A DNA stretch of 64,000 bases from Cupriavidus sp. WKF15 (GTDB lineage: Bacteria; Pseudomonadota; Gammaproteobacteria; Burkholderiales; Burkholderiaceae). Below, piece after piece: positions 46,335 through 57,152 of the stretch (position 1 is the first letter of the stretch; each line of letters starts with the position of its first letter). Where the stretch lies: contig NZ_CP119572.1 in the NCBI RefSeq assembly GCF_029278605.1, positions 1,860,001-1,924,000 of the forward strand. The letters run 5' to 3'. A model generated the notes under the pieces. The model was not told where the DNA came from, did no database searches, and was given only the letters and a program-made list of their open reading frames with translations. Position numbers and translations under genes: made by a program.

Positions 46335-46625
46335 GTGGAGCCTCAGACCGGCTACTGGCAACTCTGGCATCTCACTTCGCGGGGCATGTGCTATTGCGCG
46401 CTTGCCTCGGCCTCGCTTGACGGCGCCGCCCCCGGGTGGCGCACCCTGCATCCCCATCTTCCGTTGCGGGACCGTTATGCCCCCGAGAAGACTCTGCGCG
46501 CCGTGGTAGCGTACCGGGAAGCACGCGGAGAAATCATTCCACCCGAAGGCATTGACAGCAGACGACTGCTGCATTTCGCCTATGCATCGTGGAGTTCGCG
46601 GCTGAAGGCGCCGCTGCAAGAGTAG
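46335..46625 (+). CDS. Small hypothetical protein
   Basis: A 96-residue reading frame begins at GTG 46335 with AGGAA about 9 bases upstream. The product is rich in Trp, Arg and Leu (YWQLWHLTSRGMCYCALASA and YAPEKTLRAVVAYREARGEI) and looks like a compact soluble domain. I do not recognise the family. It follows the PPIase gene by 51 bases on the same strand. Confidence 0.55.
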   Translation: MEPQTGYWQLWHLTSRGMCYCALASASLDGAAPGWRTLHPHLPLRDRYAPEKTLRAVVAYREARGEIIPPEGIDSRRLLHFAYASWSSRLKAPLQE

Positions 46626-46706
46626 CAACGCGCCCCCAGCCCGATCGTCGCCCCCCGGAACGCCACCTCCGCCACCTGCATCCTTGCGGCTGCATGCACC
46701 TGCCCT

Positions 46707-47138
46707 TCAGTTGTCGCGGCTCAGGATCTCCAGGGCAGCATTCGCATCGTCCAGCGAATCCAGAGCGAGGTAGGCGACGAACCGCGTACCGATCACGGAA
46801 GCCGAAAAGCCACGCAAATTGATGCCTCCCGTAGCGAGCTTCCGCGTCAGCTCGGCGGCAACACCGGGCTCGTTCGGTCCCATGATGTGCAGTGAATGCA
46901 AGCTGTTCGTGACATTGAAACCGACTTGCGCAGCCGTACGAATTTCCCTGTCAGACTGCAGCGGTGTCACGAACACCACGCCCTTTCCGGGTGCCTCCGG
47001 ACTCCGGCGGGCAACCACGAACTGCAGGTCCGCGCCCGCGTCGCGCAGCGCCTCCAGCACCTCGGCCAGGCCGCCCGGCCGGTCTGGAATGGAGGCAGCC
47101 CACACATCCATCCGCTCGACGAGAAGATCCTTTGCCAT
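46707..47138 (-). CDS. ACT-domain protein, tandem ACT
   Basis: The 143-residue protein has two ACT-like units: VWAASIPDRPGGLAEVLEAL (near residue 11) and HIMGPNEPGVAAELTRKLA (near residue 81). ACT domains bind small ligands, usually amino acids, and no catalytic domain is attached. The ATG at 47138 has a strong GGAGGA 6 bases upstream, so I prefer it to a longer reading. The 284-base gap to the divergent synthetase gene holds no recognisable gene. Confidence 0.85.
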   Translation of the reverse strand: MAKDLLVERMDVWAASIPDRPGGLAEVLEALRDAGADLQFVVARRSPEAPGKGVVFVTPLQSDREIRTAAQVGFNVTNSLHSLHIMGPNEPGVAAELTRKLATGGINLRGFSASVIGTRFVAYLALDSLDDANAALEILSRDN

Positions 47139-47422
47139 CTCGCGTCCTCCAATGACATTGCCATTGAAATCTAGCTCATGGGCTGGCGAGGACAAGGCGA
47201 GGCGGAAGGCGCGGCGCCGGTCTGGCAACCGAGCTGTCGCAGACTTAATATGGATTTATCGTTTCCCGGGCCGCCGCCATGCCGCGGCAAGGCAGCCCGA
47301 CGCCTTGAAGGGCCGGAAGTGGTACTGGCCGGATCAATGCCGTGGAAGGCCAGGAGATTGTGTTCAGGACCCACGCGTGCCGCGTCACGTGGAGTCCCCG
47401 CACCATCTGAAGGGGAACCGTC

Positions 47423-49489
47423 ATGTCAGAAGACAAGTCACCACGCCATGCCGCGGAGCGGCGAGCGGCAGAAGTCTCCGAGGCGCAGATTGCGGTGCAT
47501 TGGCCGGAAGAGGACTATTTCCCGCCACCGGCGCAGTTCATTGCCCAGGCCAATCTGACCGATCCACGCATCTTCGAACGATTTTCGCTCGAGCATTTTC
47601 CCGAGTGCTACAAGGAATTTGCCGACCTGCTGGACTGGTACAAGTACTGGGAGACCACGCTCGATGCCAGCAACCCGCCATTCTGGCGCTGGTTCGTCGG
47701 CGGCAGGATCAACGCCTGCCATAACTGCGTGGACCGCCATCTCGCCAGGAACAGGAACAAGACCGCCATCCACTTCGTGCCGGAGCCTGAGAACGAGACG
47801 GTGCATCACCTGACCTACCAGGAACTGTTTGTACGCGTCAATGAGCTTGCCGCCTGCCTGCGCGACGCCTTCGGCCTGAACGCAGGCGACCGCGTCACCC
47901 TCCATATGCCCATGGTGGCTGAACTGCCAATTACGATGCTGGCCTGCGCGCGGCTCGGGGTCATACACTCGCAGGTCTTCAGCGGGTTCAGCGGCAAGGC
48001 GTGCGCGGACCGCATCGTTGATTCCGAAAGCCGCCTGCTGATCACCATGGACGCCTACTGGCGCGGCGGCGAGTTGCTCGACCATAAGGAAAAAGAGGAC
48101 ATTGCGGCGACTGAGGCGGCCAGCGCCGGCCACCCGGTCGAGAGAGTCCTGATCTGGCAACGCTACCCGGGCAAGTACTCGAGCGGTGCCGCGCTCGCCA
48201 GGGGGCGCGACGTCATCGTCAACGAGGTGCTTGCCGATTTCCGCGGCAAGCGCGTAGAGCCCGCCCCGATGCCCGCCGAGGCGCCGCTGTTCCTGATGTA
48301 CACCAGCGGTACCACCGGCCGCCCCAAGGGCTGCCAGCACTCCACCGGTGGCTACCTTTCCTACGTCGCGTGGACGTCAAAGTACATCCAGGACATCCAC
48401 CCCGAGGACGTCTACTGGTGCATGGCCGATATCGGCTGGATCACGGGCCATTCCTATATCGTCTACGGCCCGCTCGCCCTCGCCGCCTCGTCGGTGGTCT
48501 ACGAAGGCCTGCCCACCTGGCCCGATGCCGGCCGGCCATGGCGCATCGCGGAGTCCCTCGGCGTCAACATCTTCCACACCTCGCCCACCGCAATCCGCGC
48601 GCTGCGGCGCAACGGCCCCGACGAGCCCGCAAAGTACAACTACCATTTCAAACACATGACGACTGTGGGCGAGCCGATCGAGCCCGAGGTCTGGAAGTGG
48701 TACTACAGCACTGTGGGCAAGGGCGAGGCTGTCATCGTGGACACCTGGTGGCAGACCGAAAACGGCGGGTTCCTGTGCAGCACTGTGCCAGGCATCCATG
48801 CCATGAAGCCCGGCAGCGCGGGCCCCGGCATTCCGGGCATTCATCCGGTCATCTACGACGACGACAACAAGGAAGTGCCGATGGGCTCCGGCAAGGCCGG
48901 CAATATCTGCATCCGCAACCCCTGGCCTGGCGTGCTGCAGACGGTCTGGAAGGACCCTGACCGCTACGTGCAACAGTACTATGCGCGCTACTGCAAGAAC
49001 TCCGACAGCAAGGATTGGCGCGACTGGCCCTATATGGCCGGGGACGGCGCCATGCAGGCCGCGGACGGCTACTTCCGCATCCTCGGCCGTATCGACGACG
49101 TGATCAACGTCGCCGGCCACCGCCTCGGCACCAAGGAAATCGAATCGGCTGCGCTGCTGGTGCCCGACGTCGCCGAAGCGGCGGTGGTGCCGGTTGCCGA
49201 CCAGGTCAAGGGCAAGGTGCCCGACCTCTATGTCTCCCTGAAACCGGGCGTGGAGGCGTCCCCCAAGATCGCCAGCAAGGTCGCCGCCTCGGTGGTCTCG
49301 CAGATCGGCGCCATTGCACGGCCGCACCGTGTCGTGATCGTGCCCGACATGCCCAAGACCCGCTCTGGCAAGATCATGCGGCGCGTGCTGGCGGCCATCT
49401 CGAACAAGCAGGAACCGGGGGACGTGTCCACGCTGGCCAATCCAGAAGTTGTCGAGAAGATCAAGAAACAGGCCGGCGGGCAGGACTGA
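47423..49489 (+). CDS. Acetyl-CoA synthetase-like acyl-CoA ligase
   Basis: The 688-residue ANL enzyme has the acetyl-CoA synthetase N-terminal domain, the P-loop YTSGTTGRPKGCQHSTGGYL, DIGWITGHSYIVYGPLAL, WWQTENGGF and the regulatory or catalytic Lys in PKTRSGKIMRR. WWQTE is shared by acetyl- and propionyl-CoA synthetases. The sequence after PLAL (AASSVVYEG) departs from standard Acs, and the N-terminal leader is atypical, so a different short acid is possible. A strong terminator follows at once. Confidence 0.9.
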   Translation: MSEDKSPRHAAERRAAEVSEAQIAVHWPEEDYFPPPAQFIAQANLTDPRIFERFSLEHFPECYKEFADLLDWYKYWETTLDASNPPFWRWFVGGRINACHNCVDRHLARNRNKTAIHFVPEPENETVHHLTYQELFVRVNELAACLRDAFGLNAGDRVTLHMPMVAELPITMLACARLGVIHSQVFSGFSGKACADRIVDSESRLLITMDAYWRGGELLDHKEKEDIAATEAASAGHPVERVLIWQRYPGKYSSGAALARGRDVIVNEVLADFRGKRVEPAPMPAEAPLFLMYTSGTTGRPKGCQHSTGGYLSYVAWTSKYIQDIHPEDVYWCMADIGWITGHSYIVYGPLALAASSVVYEGLPTWPDAGRPWRIAESLGVNIFHTSPTAIRALRRNGPDEPAKYNYHFKHMTTVGEPIEPEVWKWYYSTVGKGEAVIVDTWWQTENGGFLCSTVPGIHAMKPGSAGPGIPGIHPVIYDDDNKEVPMGSGKAGNICIRNPWPGVLQTVWKDPDRYVQQYYARYCKNSDSKDWRDWPYMAGDGAMQAADGYFRILGRIDDVINVAGHRLGTKEIESAALLVPDVAEAAVVPVADQVKGKVPDLYVSLKPGVEASPKIASKVAASVVSQIGAIARPHRVVIVPDMPKTRSGKIMRRVLAAISNKQEPGDVSTLANPEVVEKIKKQAGGQD

Positions 49490-49499
49490 CGCCACAAAG

Positions 49500-49528
49500 G
49501 AACAAGCCCGCGCAAGGCGGGCTTGTTC
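49500..49528. terminator. Bidirectional intrinsic terminator (acyl-CoA ligase / purL)
   Basis: GAACAAGCCCGC (49500-49511) pairs perfectly over 12 bp with GCGGGCTTGTTC (49517-49528) across a five-base loop. The stem ends give a T/A-rich foot on both strands. It sits between convergent genes. Confidence 0.8.
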
Positions 49529-49555
49529 AATGCACGAACGGCAAGCTGTGCAGCC

Positions 49556-52500
49556 TTACCCCACCCACTTGCGCGCGTTGCGGAACATCCGCATCCACGG
49601 GCTGGCCCCATCCGCCACCTGCTTCCAGGCATCCGGCGCCCAGCTCATGGTCGCGGCACGGAACACACGTTCCGGGTGCGGCATCAGCACGGTGAAGCGG
49701 CCATCGGTTGTCGTCACCGAGGTGATGCCGTCCGGCGAGCCGTTCGGGTTCAGCGGATAGGTCTGCGTGACCGCACCGTGGTTGTCCACAAACCGCAGCG
49801 CCACATTGGCCTGCCCGAGATCGCCCTGTTGCGAGAAGTCGGCAAACCCTTCGCCGTGCGCGACGACGATCGGAATGCGGCTGCCTTCCATGCCGGCGAA
49901 GAAGACCGATGGCGACTGCTGCACTTCCACCGTGACGTAGCGCGCCTCGTACTGCTCCGACTGGTTGCGCGTGAACTTAGGCCACGCACCGGCGCCCGGG
50001 ATGATCGGGGCCAAATTGCTCATCATCTGGCAGCCGTTGCACACGCCCAGCGCAAACGTGTCCTGGCGGTTGAAGAAGGCCGCGAACTGCTCGGCCATCT
50101 GCGCGTTGAACAGGATGGTCTTGGCCCAGCCCTCGCCGGCGCCCAGCACATCGCCGTAGCTGAAGCCGCCGCAGGCCACGAAGCCCTTGAAGTCTGCCAG
50201 GTTCGCGCGACCCGCGATCAGGTCGCTCATGTGGACATCGTGCGTGTCGAAACCCGCACGGTCCATGCTGTATGCCATCTCGATCTGCGAGTTGACGCCC
50301 TGCTCGCGCAGGATCGCCACGCGCGGACGCGCGCCGGTGGAAATGAACGGGGCTGCGATGTCCTCGGCCGGATCAAAAGTCAGCACCGGGCTGATGCCGG
50401 GGTCCGCCGCGTCGAGCAGGCGGTCGTATTCGCTGTCGGCACAGACCGGGTTGTCGCGCAGGCGCGCGATGCGCCAGCTGACCTCGCTCCAGTTGCGCTG
50501 CAGGTCCGTGCGCGAGGCGCCGAACACCTTCTTGGCGTCGCGATAGATCTCGATCTGGTCGGTCGCGTTGGGCTTGCCGATCACATGGCTGCATGCCGAC
50601 AGGCCAGCTTCGCGCAGCACGGCGAACACCGTGTCGCGGTCCTGCAGGCGCACCTGCACCACCGCGCCCAGTTCTTCCGAGAACAGCGCGCGCAGGGTCT
50701 GGTCATTGCGGCGCTCGGCGATCTGCTGGGCCCAGTTCTTGGCATCGCCATAGTCCTGTTCCTGCTGCGGATCCAGCGCCAGCATGTCGACATTCAGCGA
50801 GATACCGCAGTGGCCGGCAAACGCCATTTCCGCCAGCGTGGCGACAAAGCCGCCATCGGAGCGGTCGTGGTACGCAAGCAGCTTGCCCTCGGCATTCAGG
50901 CGCTGGATCACATTGAAGAAGTTCTTCAGATCTTCCGCGCTGTCCACGTCCGGTGCGCTGTCGCCGACCTGCTGCGTGACCTGCGCCAGGATGCTGCCGC
51001 CCATGCGGTTCTTGCCGCGGCTGAGGTCGATGCCGATCAGCACCGTGTCGCCCGCGTCGGTACGCAGCTGCGGCGTCAGCGTGCGGTTCACGTCGTCCAC
51101 CGCGGCGAACGCGGAGATGATCAGCGACACCGGCGCCACCACTTCCTTGGCCACGCCGTCGTCCTGCCACTTGGTGCGCATCGACAGCGAATCCTTGCCG
51201 ACCGGGATGCTGATGCCGAGGGCCGGGCACAGTTCCATGCCGACCGCATGCACGGTGTCGTACAGCTTGGCGTCCTCGCCTTCCACGCCGCAGGCGGCCA
51301 TCCAGTTGGCGGACAGCTTGACCTTGCCCAGGTCCTTGACCGGCGCCGCTGCCAGGTTGGTCAGCGCTTCACCGATCGCCATGCGGCCCGAGGCCGGGGC
51401 GTTGATGACGGCCAGCGGCGTGCGCTCGCCCATGGTCATCGCCTCGCCGGCATTGCCCTTGTAGTCGAGCGTGGTCACGGCCACGTCGGCCACCGGCACC
51501 TGCCACGGGCCGACCATCTGGTCGCGCGCGTTCATGCCGCCCACGGTACGGTCGCCGATGCTGATCAGGAACGACTTGTTGGCCACGGTGGGGTGGCGCA
51601 GCACGTCGCGCACGGCCTGTTCCAGCGAGATGCCGGTGACGTCCACCGCCGGCAGTGCCTGCTCGACGCGCTTCACGTCGCGGTGCATGCGCGGCGGCTT
51701 GCCCAGCAGCACTTCCATCGGCATGTCGACCGTGTAGTGCTCCTTGAGCGCGGCGTCGACATGCGAATCGACCAGCTGCAGCTGCTTTTCCTCGGTGGCC
51801 ACGCCCACTACGGCGAACGGCGAACGCTCGCGCTCGCACATGGCCTGGAACCTGGCGAAATTGTCCGGCGCGATGGCCAGCACGTAGCGCTCCTGCGATT
51901 CGTTGCACCAGATCTCGGCCGGCGACAGGCCCGACTCCTCCAGGTGCACCTTGCGCAGGTCGAAGCGCGCGCCGCGGCCGGCGCCGTCCACCACTTCGGG
52001 GAACGCGTTGGAAATGCCGCCCGCGCCAACGTCGTGGATCGACAGGATCGGGTTCTCGTCACCGAGCTGCCAGCACGCGTTGATCACTTCCTGCGCACGG
52101 CGCTCCATCTCGGGGTTGCCGCGCTGGACCGAATCGAAATCCAGGTCAGCGGTGTTGGTGCCGGTCGCCATCGAGCTGGCGGCGCCGCCGCCCATGCCGA
52201 TGCGCATGCCCGGGCCACCGAGCTGAATCAGCAGCGTGCCGGCCGGCAGGTCGTTCTTGTGCGTGTGGCTGGCGTCGATATTGCCGATGCCGCCCGCGAT
52301 CATGATGGGCTTGTGGTAACCACGCACGGTACCGCCCACGTTCTGCTCGTAGACGCGGAAGTAGCCGCCCAGGTTCGCGCGGCCGAATTCGTTGTTGAAC
52401 GCGGCGCCGCCGAGCGGGCCTTCGATCATGATCTGCAGAGGCGAGGCGATGCGGTCCGGCTTGCCGGTCACGCCGGCCTTGTCGTCGGGGTTGCGGTGCG

Positions 52501-53602
52501 CCACCGGCTGGGCGGCGTCGCGATCGTTTTCCCACGACTCGACGGCCTCGGGCAGCATCAGGTTCGACACCGTGAAGCCAGTCAGGCCGGCCTTGGGCTT
52601 GGCGCCGCGGCCGGTCGCGCCCTCGTCGCGGATTTCACCGCCGGCGCCCGTGGAGGCACCCGGGAACGGCGAGATCGCGGTCGGGTGGTTGTGCGTCTCG
52701 ACCTTCATCAGCGTATGGGTCAGCGCCTCGTGGCGGCCATACTTGTGGGCATCGCCGCGCGGGAACCAGCGTTCGGCGACGCCGCCTTCCATCACGGCAG
52801 AGTTATCCGAATAGGCCACGATCGAGCCCTGCGGATTGAGCTGGTGCGTGTTGCGGATCATCGCGAACAGCGACTTGTCCTGCTGCACGCCGTCGATGGT
52901 CCAGGTGGCGTTGAAGATCTTGTGGCGGCAGTGCTCGCTGTTGGCCTGCGCGAACATCATCAGCTCGACGTCGGTCGGGTTGCGCTCGAGCTTGGCGTAG
53001 GCGTCGATCAGGTAGTCGATCTCGTCTTCCGACAGCGCCAGGCCCATGGCCACATTGGCCTCGGCCAGCGCGCCGCGGCCGGCGGAAATGTCGACGAAGC
53101 GCAGCGGCTTGGCCGGCAGCTCCTGGAACAGTCCGGCGGCTTCCTCGCGCGTGGCGATCACCGTTTCAGTCATGCGGTCGAACAGGTGCGCGGCCACCGC
53201 GGCACGCGTGTCGGCATCCAGCGCCTTGCGCCCGCGCAGCAGGCCCTTCTTGCAGATGACGGTGATCTCGATGCCGCGCTCGATGCGGTGCACGTGCGTC
53301 AGGCCGCAATTATGGGCGATGTCGGTGGCCTTGCTGGCCCACGGCGAAATCGTGCCGAAACGCGGGATCACGACAAAGCGGTCGCCTTCCGGCTGCTCGG
53401 CGAACGGCGCGCCGTAGGTCAGCAGCGCGGCAATGCGGCTCTGGTCTTCGGTGGACAGCGGGGTGTCCGAATCGACGAAATGGAGGAACTGGCCGTGCAC
53501 CGATTCGATATCGGTGTCGATCTGCCGCAGGGCGGTGAGCAGGCGTTGCTGGCGGAAGGCGGAAAGCGCCAAAGCGCCGGGGAAGCACGAAAAATGCGCC
53601 AT
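49556..53602 (-). CDS. purL: Phosphoribosylformylglycinamidine synthase, single-chain
   Basis: The 1348-residue enzyme is the long form with an N-terminal domain, two AIRS-like ATP-binding halves (SFTVSN-type region around [26 protein letters not shown]) and a C-terminal glutamine amidotransferase domain with the Cys in [14 protein letters not shown] and a VAHGEG region. It converts FGAR to FGAM in purine synthesis. The ATG at 53602 gives the usual start MAHFSCFPG; a longer reading upstream has no family support. Confidence 0.96.
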   Translation of the reverse strand: MAHFSCFPGALALSAFRQQRLLTALRQIDTDIESVHGQFLHFVDSDTPLSTEDQSRIAALLTYGAPFAEQPEGDRFVVIPRFGTISPWASKATDIAHNCGLTHVHRIERGIEITVICKKGLLRGRKALDADTRAAVAAHLFDRMTETVIATREEAAGLFQELPAKPLRFVDISAGRGALAEANVAMGLALSEDEIDYLIDAYAKLERNPTDVELMMFAQANSEHCRHKIFNATWTIDGVQQDKSLFAMIRNTHQLNPQGSIVAYSDNSAVMEGGVAERWFPRGDAHKYGRHEALTHTLMKVETHNHPTAISPFPGASTGAGGEIRDEGATGRGAKPKAGLTGFTVSNLMLPEAVESWENDRDAAQPVAHRNPDDKAGVTGKPDRIASPLQIMIEGPLGGAAFNNEFGRANLGGYFRVYEQNVGGTVRGYHKPIMIAGGIGNIDASHTHKNDLPAGTLLIQLGGPGMRIGMGGGAASSMATGTNTADLDFDSVQRGNPEMERRAQEVINACWQLGDENPILSIHDVGAGGISNAFPEVVDGAGRGARFDLRKVHLEESGLSPAEIWCNESQERYVLAIAPDNFARFQAMCERERSPFAVVGVATEEKQLQLVDSHVDAALKEHYTVDMPMEVLLGKPPRMHRDVKRVEQALPAVDVTGISLEQAVRDVLRHPTVANKSFLISIGDRTVGGMNARDQMVGPWQVPVADVAVTTLDYKGNAGEAMTMGERTPLAVINAPASGRMAIGEALTNLAAAPVKDLGKVKLSANWMAACGVEGEDAKLYDTVHAVGMELCPALGISIPVGKDSLSMRTKWQDDGVAKEVVAPVSLIISAFAAVDDVNRTLTPQLRTDAGDTVLIGIDLSRGKNRMGGSILAQVTQQVGDSAPDVDSAEDLKNFFNVIQRLNAEGKLLAYHDRSDGGFVATLAEMAFAGHCGISLNVDMLALDPQQEQDYGDAKNWAQQIAERRNDQTLRALFSEELGAVVQVRLQDRDTVFAVLREAGLSACSHVIGKPNATDQIEIYRDAKKVFGASRTDLQRNWSEVSWRIARLRDNPVCADSEYDRLLDAADPGISPVLTFDPAEDIAAPFISTGARPRVAILREQGVNSQIEMAYSMDRAGFDTHDVHMSDLIAGRANLADFKGFVACGGFSYGDVLGAGEGWAKTILFNAQMAEQFAAFFNRQDTFALGVCNGCQMMSNLAPIIPGAGAWPKFTRNQSEQYEARYVTVEVQQSPSVFFAGMEGSRIPIVVAHGEGFADFSQQGDLGQANVALRFVDNHGAVTQTYPLNPNGSPDGITSVTTTDGRFTVLMPHPERVFRAATMSWAPDAWKQVADGASPWMRMFRNARKWVG

Positions 53603-53802
53603 GATCGTAGCGGTCGGGAGGCGAAGGAGGTAGGGGCTGCTGCTTGCCGGCACCGCTGCATGGGGCGCCGGCCGGCGGGAAACCAGTATTGTACCTTGCC
53701 GGCACCCGGATTTTGCACTGCGCCATCACGGCGCATCTGTGTTAGGCCTGGCCGTGATAATGCTTATGCATCACTTTTCCCGATGCAACCCGAGTCCTGC
53801 GC

Positions 53803-54408
53803 TCAAAGTGACGTAGCCGAGCGCGCCGCCTGCTCATAGAGTCCGGTCAGCACACGCATCAAGCGCGCGAGTTCGCCGATCTCTGCATTCTCCTCGCTGC
53901 CCTCGGTGAAATTGCTGGTCAGGCACTGCTCGCGGATTTCACGGTAACGCGCACAGGCCTCGGCACCGGCCGGCGTGGTCGAATACGTGGACTCCTTGCC
54001 GATGCGCTCGCCCGTCACCAGGCCCAGGCCCTGCAGCTTCTTCAGCGCATAGGTCACCAGGTGGGTGTCCTCCACGTTCAGCACAAAGCAGATATCGGCG
54101 AGGCGCTTGGCGCGGCCGCGGTGGTTGACATGGTGCAGCACCAGCACGTCCAGGAAGGTCAGGTCGCGCACGCCGGCAGCTCCCATGCAGCGCACCACCC
54201 AGCGGCTGTAGGCGTTGTAAGCGGTGTTCAGGCCGAACTCGAACTCGGACAGCTGCGGGCTGCGCGCCGACACCAGGTGCGATGACGACACGATATTGGT
54301 GCCCGCCGCGCGCGACAGCGGGACAGCGGGCTTGACGGGCGCGGTGTCCGGCGCGGAAATGAGGTCGGCTTCGGCGGCCGGACCGGGCGCGGCGGGCTTG
54401 CGTGCCAT
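53803..54408 (-). CDS. MarR-type winged-helix regulator
   Basis: The 201-residue protein has an N-terminal Pro/Ala-rich leader of about 45 residues and then a MarR-like winged helix: DLTFLDVLVLHHV, KRLADICFVLNVEDTHLVTYALKKLQGLGLV with the recognition helix, and ESTYSTTPAGAEA for the wing. AAGGAG lies 7 bases before the ATG at 54408. It is divergent from the amidase gene, which it probably controls together with the TRAP genes. The ligand is unknown. Confidence 0.88.
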   Translation of the reverse strand: MARKPAAPGPAAEADLISAPDTAPVKPAVPLSRAAGTNIVSSSHLVSARSPQLSEFEFGLNTAYNAYSRWVVRCMGAAGVRDLTFLDVLVLHHVNHRGRAKRLADICFVLNVEDTHLVTYALKKLQGLGLVTGERIGKESTYSTTPAGAEACARYREIREQCLTSNFTEGSEENAEIGELARLMRVLTGLYEQAARSATSL

Positions 54409-54482
54409 GGGGAATGCTCCTTGCAACCTTGGACGGGAGCCGCCGGAGCCCTGCCCGCGGCGCCGCCCCCGTCAATTTTGGC

Positions 54483-54526
54483 TTGACAGTTTATCGACAA
54501 ATTATGGAGCATGAGGTGCTCGACAA
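54483..54526. promoter_or_regulatory. Candidate MarR operator between the regulator and amidase genes
   Basis: TTGACAGTTTATCGACAA (54483-54500) is a partial inverted repeat in the only AT-rich patch of the divergent gap. The heptamer TCGACAA recurs at 54494-54500 and 54520-54526. TTGACA at 54483 could also be a -35 box for the amidase side, but no matching -10 is clear. Confidence 0.35.
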
Positions 54527-54622
54527 GAACAATGAACAGGCAGGGCTCGAGGGGCTGCGCGCCTGAAGCCTGCGCGCCGGCCATTTCGGAGCGATTGCAC
54601 CCTGCCCGCCTCCACGCCCACG

Positions 54623-55978
54623 ATGCTTCCAGACCTCAATACCCTGAACGCCCGCCTGCGCGAAGGCGCCACCAGCCGCGCCGAACTGGTCGAGACAGCC
54701 GCCAATGCGGCGACCGACGTGCGCGCGCAGGCGGTGTTCCTGCACAGCACCTTCGATACCGCCCTCCAGACCGCCCGCGCCGCGGATGCCGCATGCCGTG
54801 CCGGCAAGCCCCTGCATCCGCTTGCCGGCCTGCCGGTCTCGGTCAAGGATCTCTTCGATGTGGCCGGCGAGGTCACGCGCGCCGCATCGGCGGTACGCCA
54901 CGACGCTGCGCCAGCCAGCGCCGATGCCGCCGTGGTCGCGCGCCTGCGCCAGGCTGGCGCAGCCATTGTCGGCCGCACCAACATGACCGAGTTCGCGTTC
55001 TCGGGCGTGGGCATCAATCCCCATTTCGGTACGCCGGTGAACCCGGCCAGCGCGGATGGCGTCGCCCGCATCCCCGGCGGATCGTCTTCCGGCGCGGCGG
55101 TCTCAGTGGCCCTCGGCCTGGCCGTGGCAGCGCTCGGCAGCGATACCGGCGGATCGATCCGCATTCCGGCGGCCCTGTGCGGCCTGACCGGTTTCAAGCC
55201 GACCACGCGCCGCGTGCCGCTCACCGGCGCCTTTCCGCTGTCCTACACGCTGGACACCGCGTGCGCCATGGCCCGCACGGTCAATGACTGCCTGATGGTC
55301 GACAGCGTGATCGCCGACAGCGCGCTGGTGCCGAGCGCCCCGGCGCCGGCGGCAATCCGCCTGGCCATTCCGCGCCAGGTACTGCTGGATGACCTCGACC
55401 CGGTGGTCGCGCGGGCCTTCGACCGCGCGCTGGGACGGCTGTCCGCTGCTGGCGTGCAGCTGGAACACACCGATCTGCCCGAGCTGGCCGAACTTCCGGA
55501 CCTGAACGCCATGGGCGGCTTCAGCGCGGCCGAGGCCTACTCGATCCATCGCCAGATGCTTGCCGCGCGGCGCGAGCTCTACGATCCGCGTGTGGCGATG
55601 CGCATCGATCGCGGCGCGGCCATGGGCGCGGCCGACTATGTCGACCTCGCCCGCGCGCGGATCGACTGGATCGCCCGGGTCGAGGCCCGCCTGGCGCGCT
55701 TCGACGCGGTGGTCTGCCCGACCGTACCGATGGTCGCCCCGGCCATCGCGCCGCTCTGCAGCGACGATGACCTGTTCTTCCGCACCAACGCGCTGCTGCT
55801 GCGCAATACCTCGGCCTTCAATTTCCTTGATGGCTGCTCGGTTTCGCTGCCCTGCCACGCGCCCGACGAACTCCCGGTCGGGCTGATGCTGTCCCACGGT
55901 CCGATGCACGATACGCAACTGCTCGGCACGGCGCTTGCATTGGAAGGCATCGTGCAACCCGGCCCGCGCGACGAATAA
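54623..55978 (+). CDS. Amidase (amidase-signature family)
   Basis: The 451-residue hydrolase has the Ser-cisSer-Lys triad: Lys75 in PVSVKDLFDVAG, the cis-Ser in PGGSSSGAAVSVAL (about Ser155) and the nucleophile Ser178 in GSDTGGSIRIPAALCGLTGF. It is shorter than GatA and has no gatB or gatC nearby, so it is a catabolic amidase. A three-gene TRAP importer follows at once, suggesting the substrate arrives through it. Confidence 0.94.
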   Translation: MLPDLNTLNARLREGATSRAELVETAANAATDVRAQAVFLHSTFDTALQTARAADAACRAGKPLHPLAGLPVSVKDLFDVAGEVTRAASAVRHDAAPASADAAVVARLRQAGAAIVGRTNMTEFAFSGVGINPHFGTPVNPASADGVARIPGGSSSGAAVSVALGLAVAALGSDTGGSIRIPAALCGLTGFKPTTRRVPLTGAFPLSYTLDTACAMARTVNDCLMVDSVIADSALVPSAPAPAAIRLAIPRQVLLDDLDPVVARAFDRALGRLSAAGVQLEHTDLPELAELPDLNAMGGFSAAEAYSIHRQMLAARRELYDPRVAMRIDRGAAMGAADYVDLARARIDWIARVEARLARFDAVVCPTVPMVAPAIAPLCSDDDLFFRTNALLLRNTSAFNFLDGCSVSLPCHAPDELPVGLMLSHGPMHDTQLLGTALALEGIVQPGPRDE

Positions 55979-56117
55979 GCCCGCCGCCGCAACGCTGATC
56001 TTGCGCCTGGCGTGGCCGCCTTTGTATGGCGGTCACGGCCAGCACCAGGTAGTACGCCAGCTGTACCCAGCTGTACCACACGCGCCTTCCGCGGCGCGCA
56101 CACCAGGAGAGATCGAG

Positions 56118-57083
56118 ATGCGAGTCAAGGCATTCGTTGCGGCCAGCCTGGCGCTGATCGTCATGTCAGCAAAGGCAGACACCAGGTGGGACCTGCCCAC
56201 CGGCTATCCCGCGGGCAACATGCACACCGAAAACCTGCAGCAGATGGCCAGCGAGGTGGACAAGGCCACCGGCGGCAAGCTGAAGATCGTGCTGCATCCG
56301 AACGGGTCGCTGCTCAAGGCCAACGAGATCAAGCGCGGCGTGCAGACCGGCCAGGTCCAGATGGGCGAGGTGCTCATGTCCACCCTGGCCAATGAGAACC
56401 CTGTCTATGGCGTGGACGCCGTGCCGTTCCTGGCCACCAGTTACACCGACGCCTACCGGCTGTGGCAGGCGTCGCGCCCGGTCACGGAAAAGCTGCTGGA
56501 CAGGCAGGGCATGAAGCTGCTCTACGCCGTGGCCTGGCCGCCGCAGGGCATCTATGCCAACAAGCCGCTGAACGCGGCCGCGGACATGAAGGGCCTGAAG
56601 TGGCGCGCCTACAATCCAGCCACCTCGCGCATTGCAGAACTGGTCGGCGCCCAACCGGTCACGATCCAGGCGGCCGACCTGGCCCAGGCGCTGGCGACCG
56701 GCACGGTCAACTCCTTCATCTCGTCGGGTGCGACGGGTGTCGACACCAAGGTGTGGGAAAGCGTCAAGTACTTCTACACCGTGGATGCCTGGCTGCCCAA
56801 GAACATGCTGGTGGTCAGCAAGAAGGCGTTCGCCGCGCTGGACAAGCCGACCCAGGACGCCCTGCTCAAGGCCGTGGCGGATGCCGAAAAGCGCGGCTGG
56901 CAAGTGTCGGAGCAGAAGACCCGGGACTATCTCGCCACGCTGTCGCGCAACGGCATGACGGTGCAGCCGCCCTCGCCGCAGTTGAAGACCGACATGCAGA
57001 AGGTCGGCCAGGCCATGGTGGAAGACTGGGCAAAGAGCGCGGGCGAGGACGGCAAGGCCATCCTGGAAGCCTACCGCAAGTAG
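56118..57083 (+). CDS. dctP: TRAP transporter substrate-binding protein DctP
   Basis: The 321-residue protein has a signal peptide (VKAFVAASLALIVMSAKA-DT) and the DctP fold, with GVDAVPFLATSYTDAYRLW, KGLKWRAYNPATSR with the carboxylate-binding Arg region, and GTVNSFISSGATGV. The conserved Arg suggests an organic acid or an amide/acid. GGAGAGATC precedes the ATG at 56118. Confidence 0.93.
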   Translation: MRVKAFVAASLALIVMSAKADTRWDLPTGYPAGNMHTENLQQMASEVDKATGGKLKIVLHPNGSLLKANEIKRGVQTGQVQMGEVLMSTLANENPVYGVDAVPFLATSYTDAYRLWQASRPVTEKLLDRQGMKLLYAVAWPPQGIYANKPLNAAADMKGLKWRAYNPATSRIAELVGAQPVTIQAADLAQALATGTVNSFISSGATGVDTKVWESVKYFYTVDAWLPKNMLVVSKKAFAALDKPTQDALLKAVADAEKRGWQVSEQKTRDYLATLSRNGMTVQPPSPQLKTDMQKVGQAMVEDWAKSAGEDGKAILEAYRK

Positions 57084-57152
57084 CCCGCTGCACCCACGGC
57101 GAAGGCGCGCGCCTTCGCCTTTCTTCTACCGCTGGCCACCACACCGTCCGCC

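Noticed and set aside
49523..53839. A 1438-codon open frame on the plus strand opposite purL
   Set aside because: purL on the minus strand has every expected domain; the opposite frame is Arg/His/Val-rich and looks like a high-GC shadow.
54623..55978. The amidase as GatA of the tRNA amidotransferase
   Set aside because: No gatB or gatC is adjacent, and the neighbours are a TRAP transporter and a MarR regulator.
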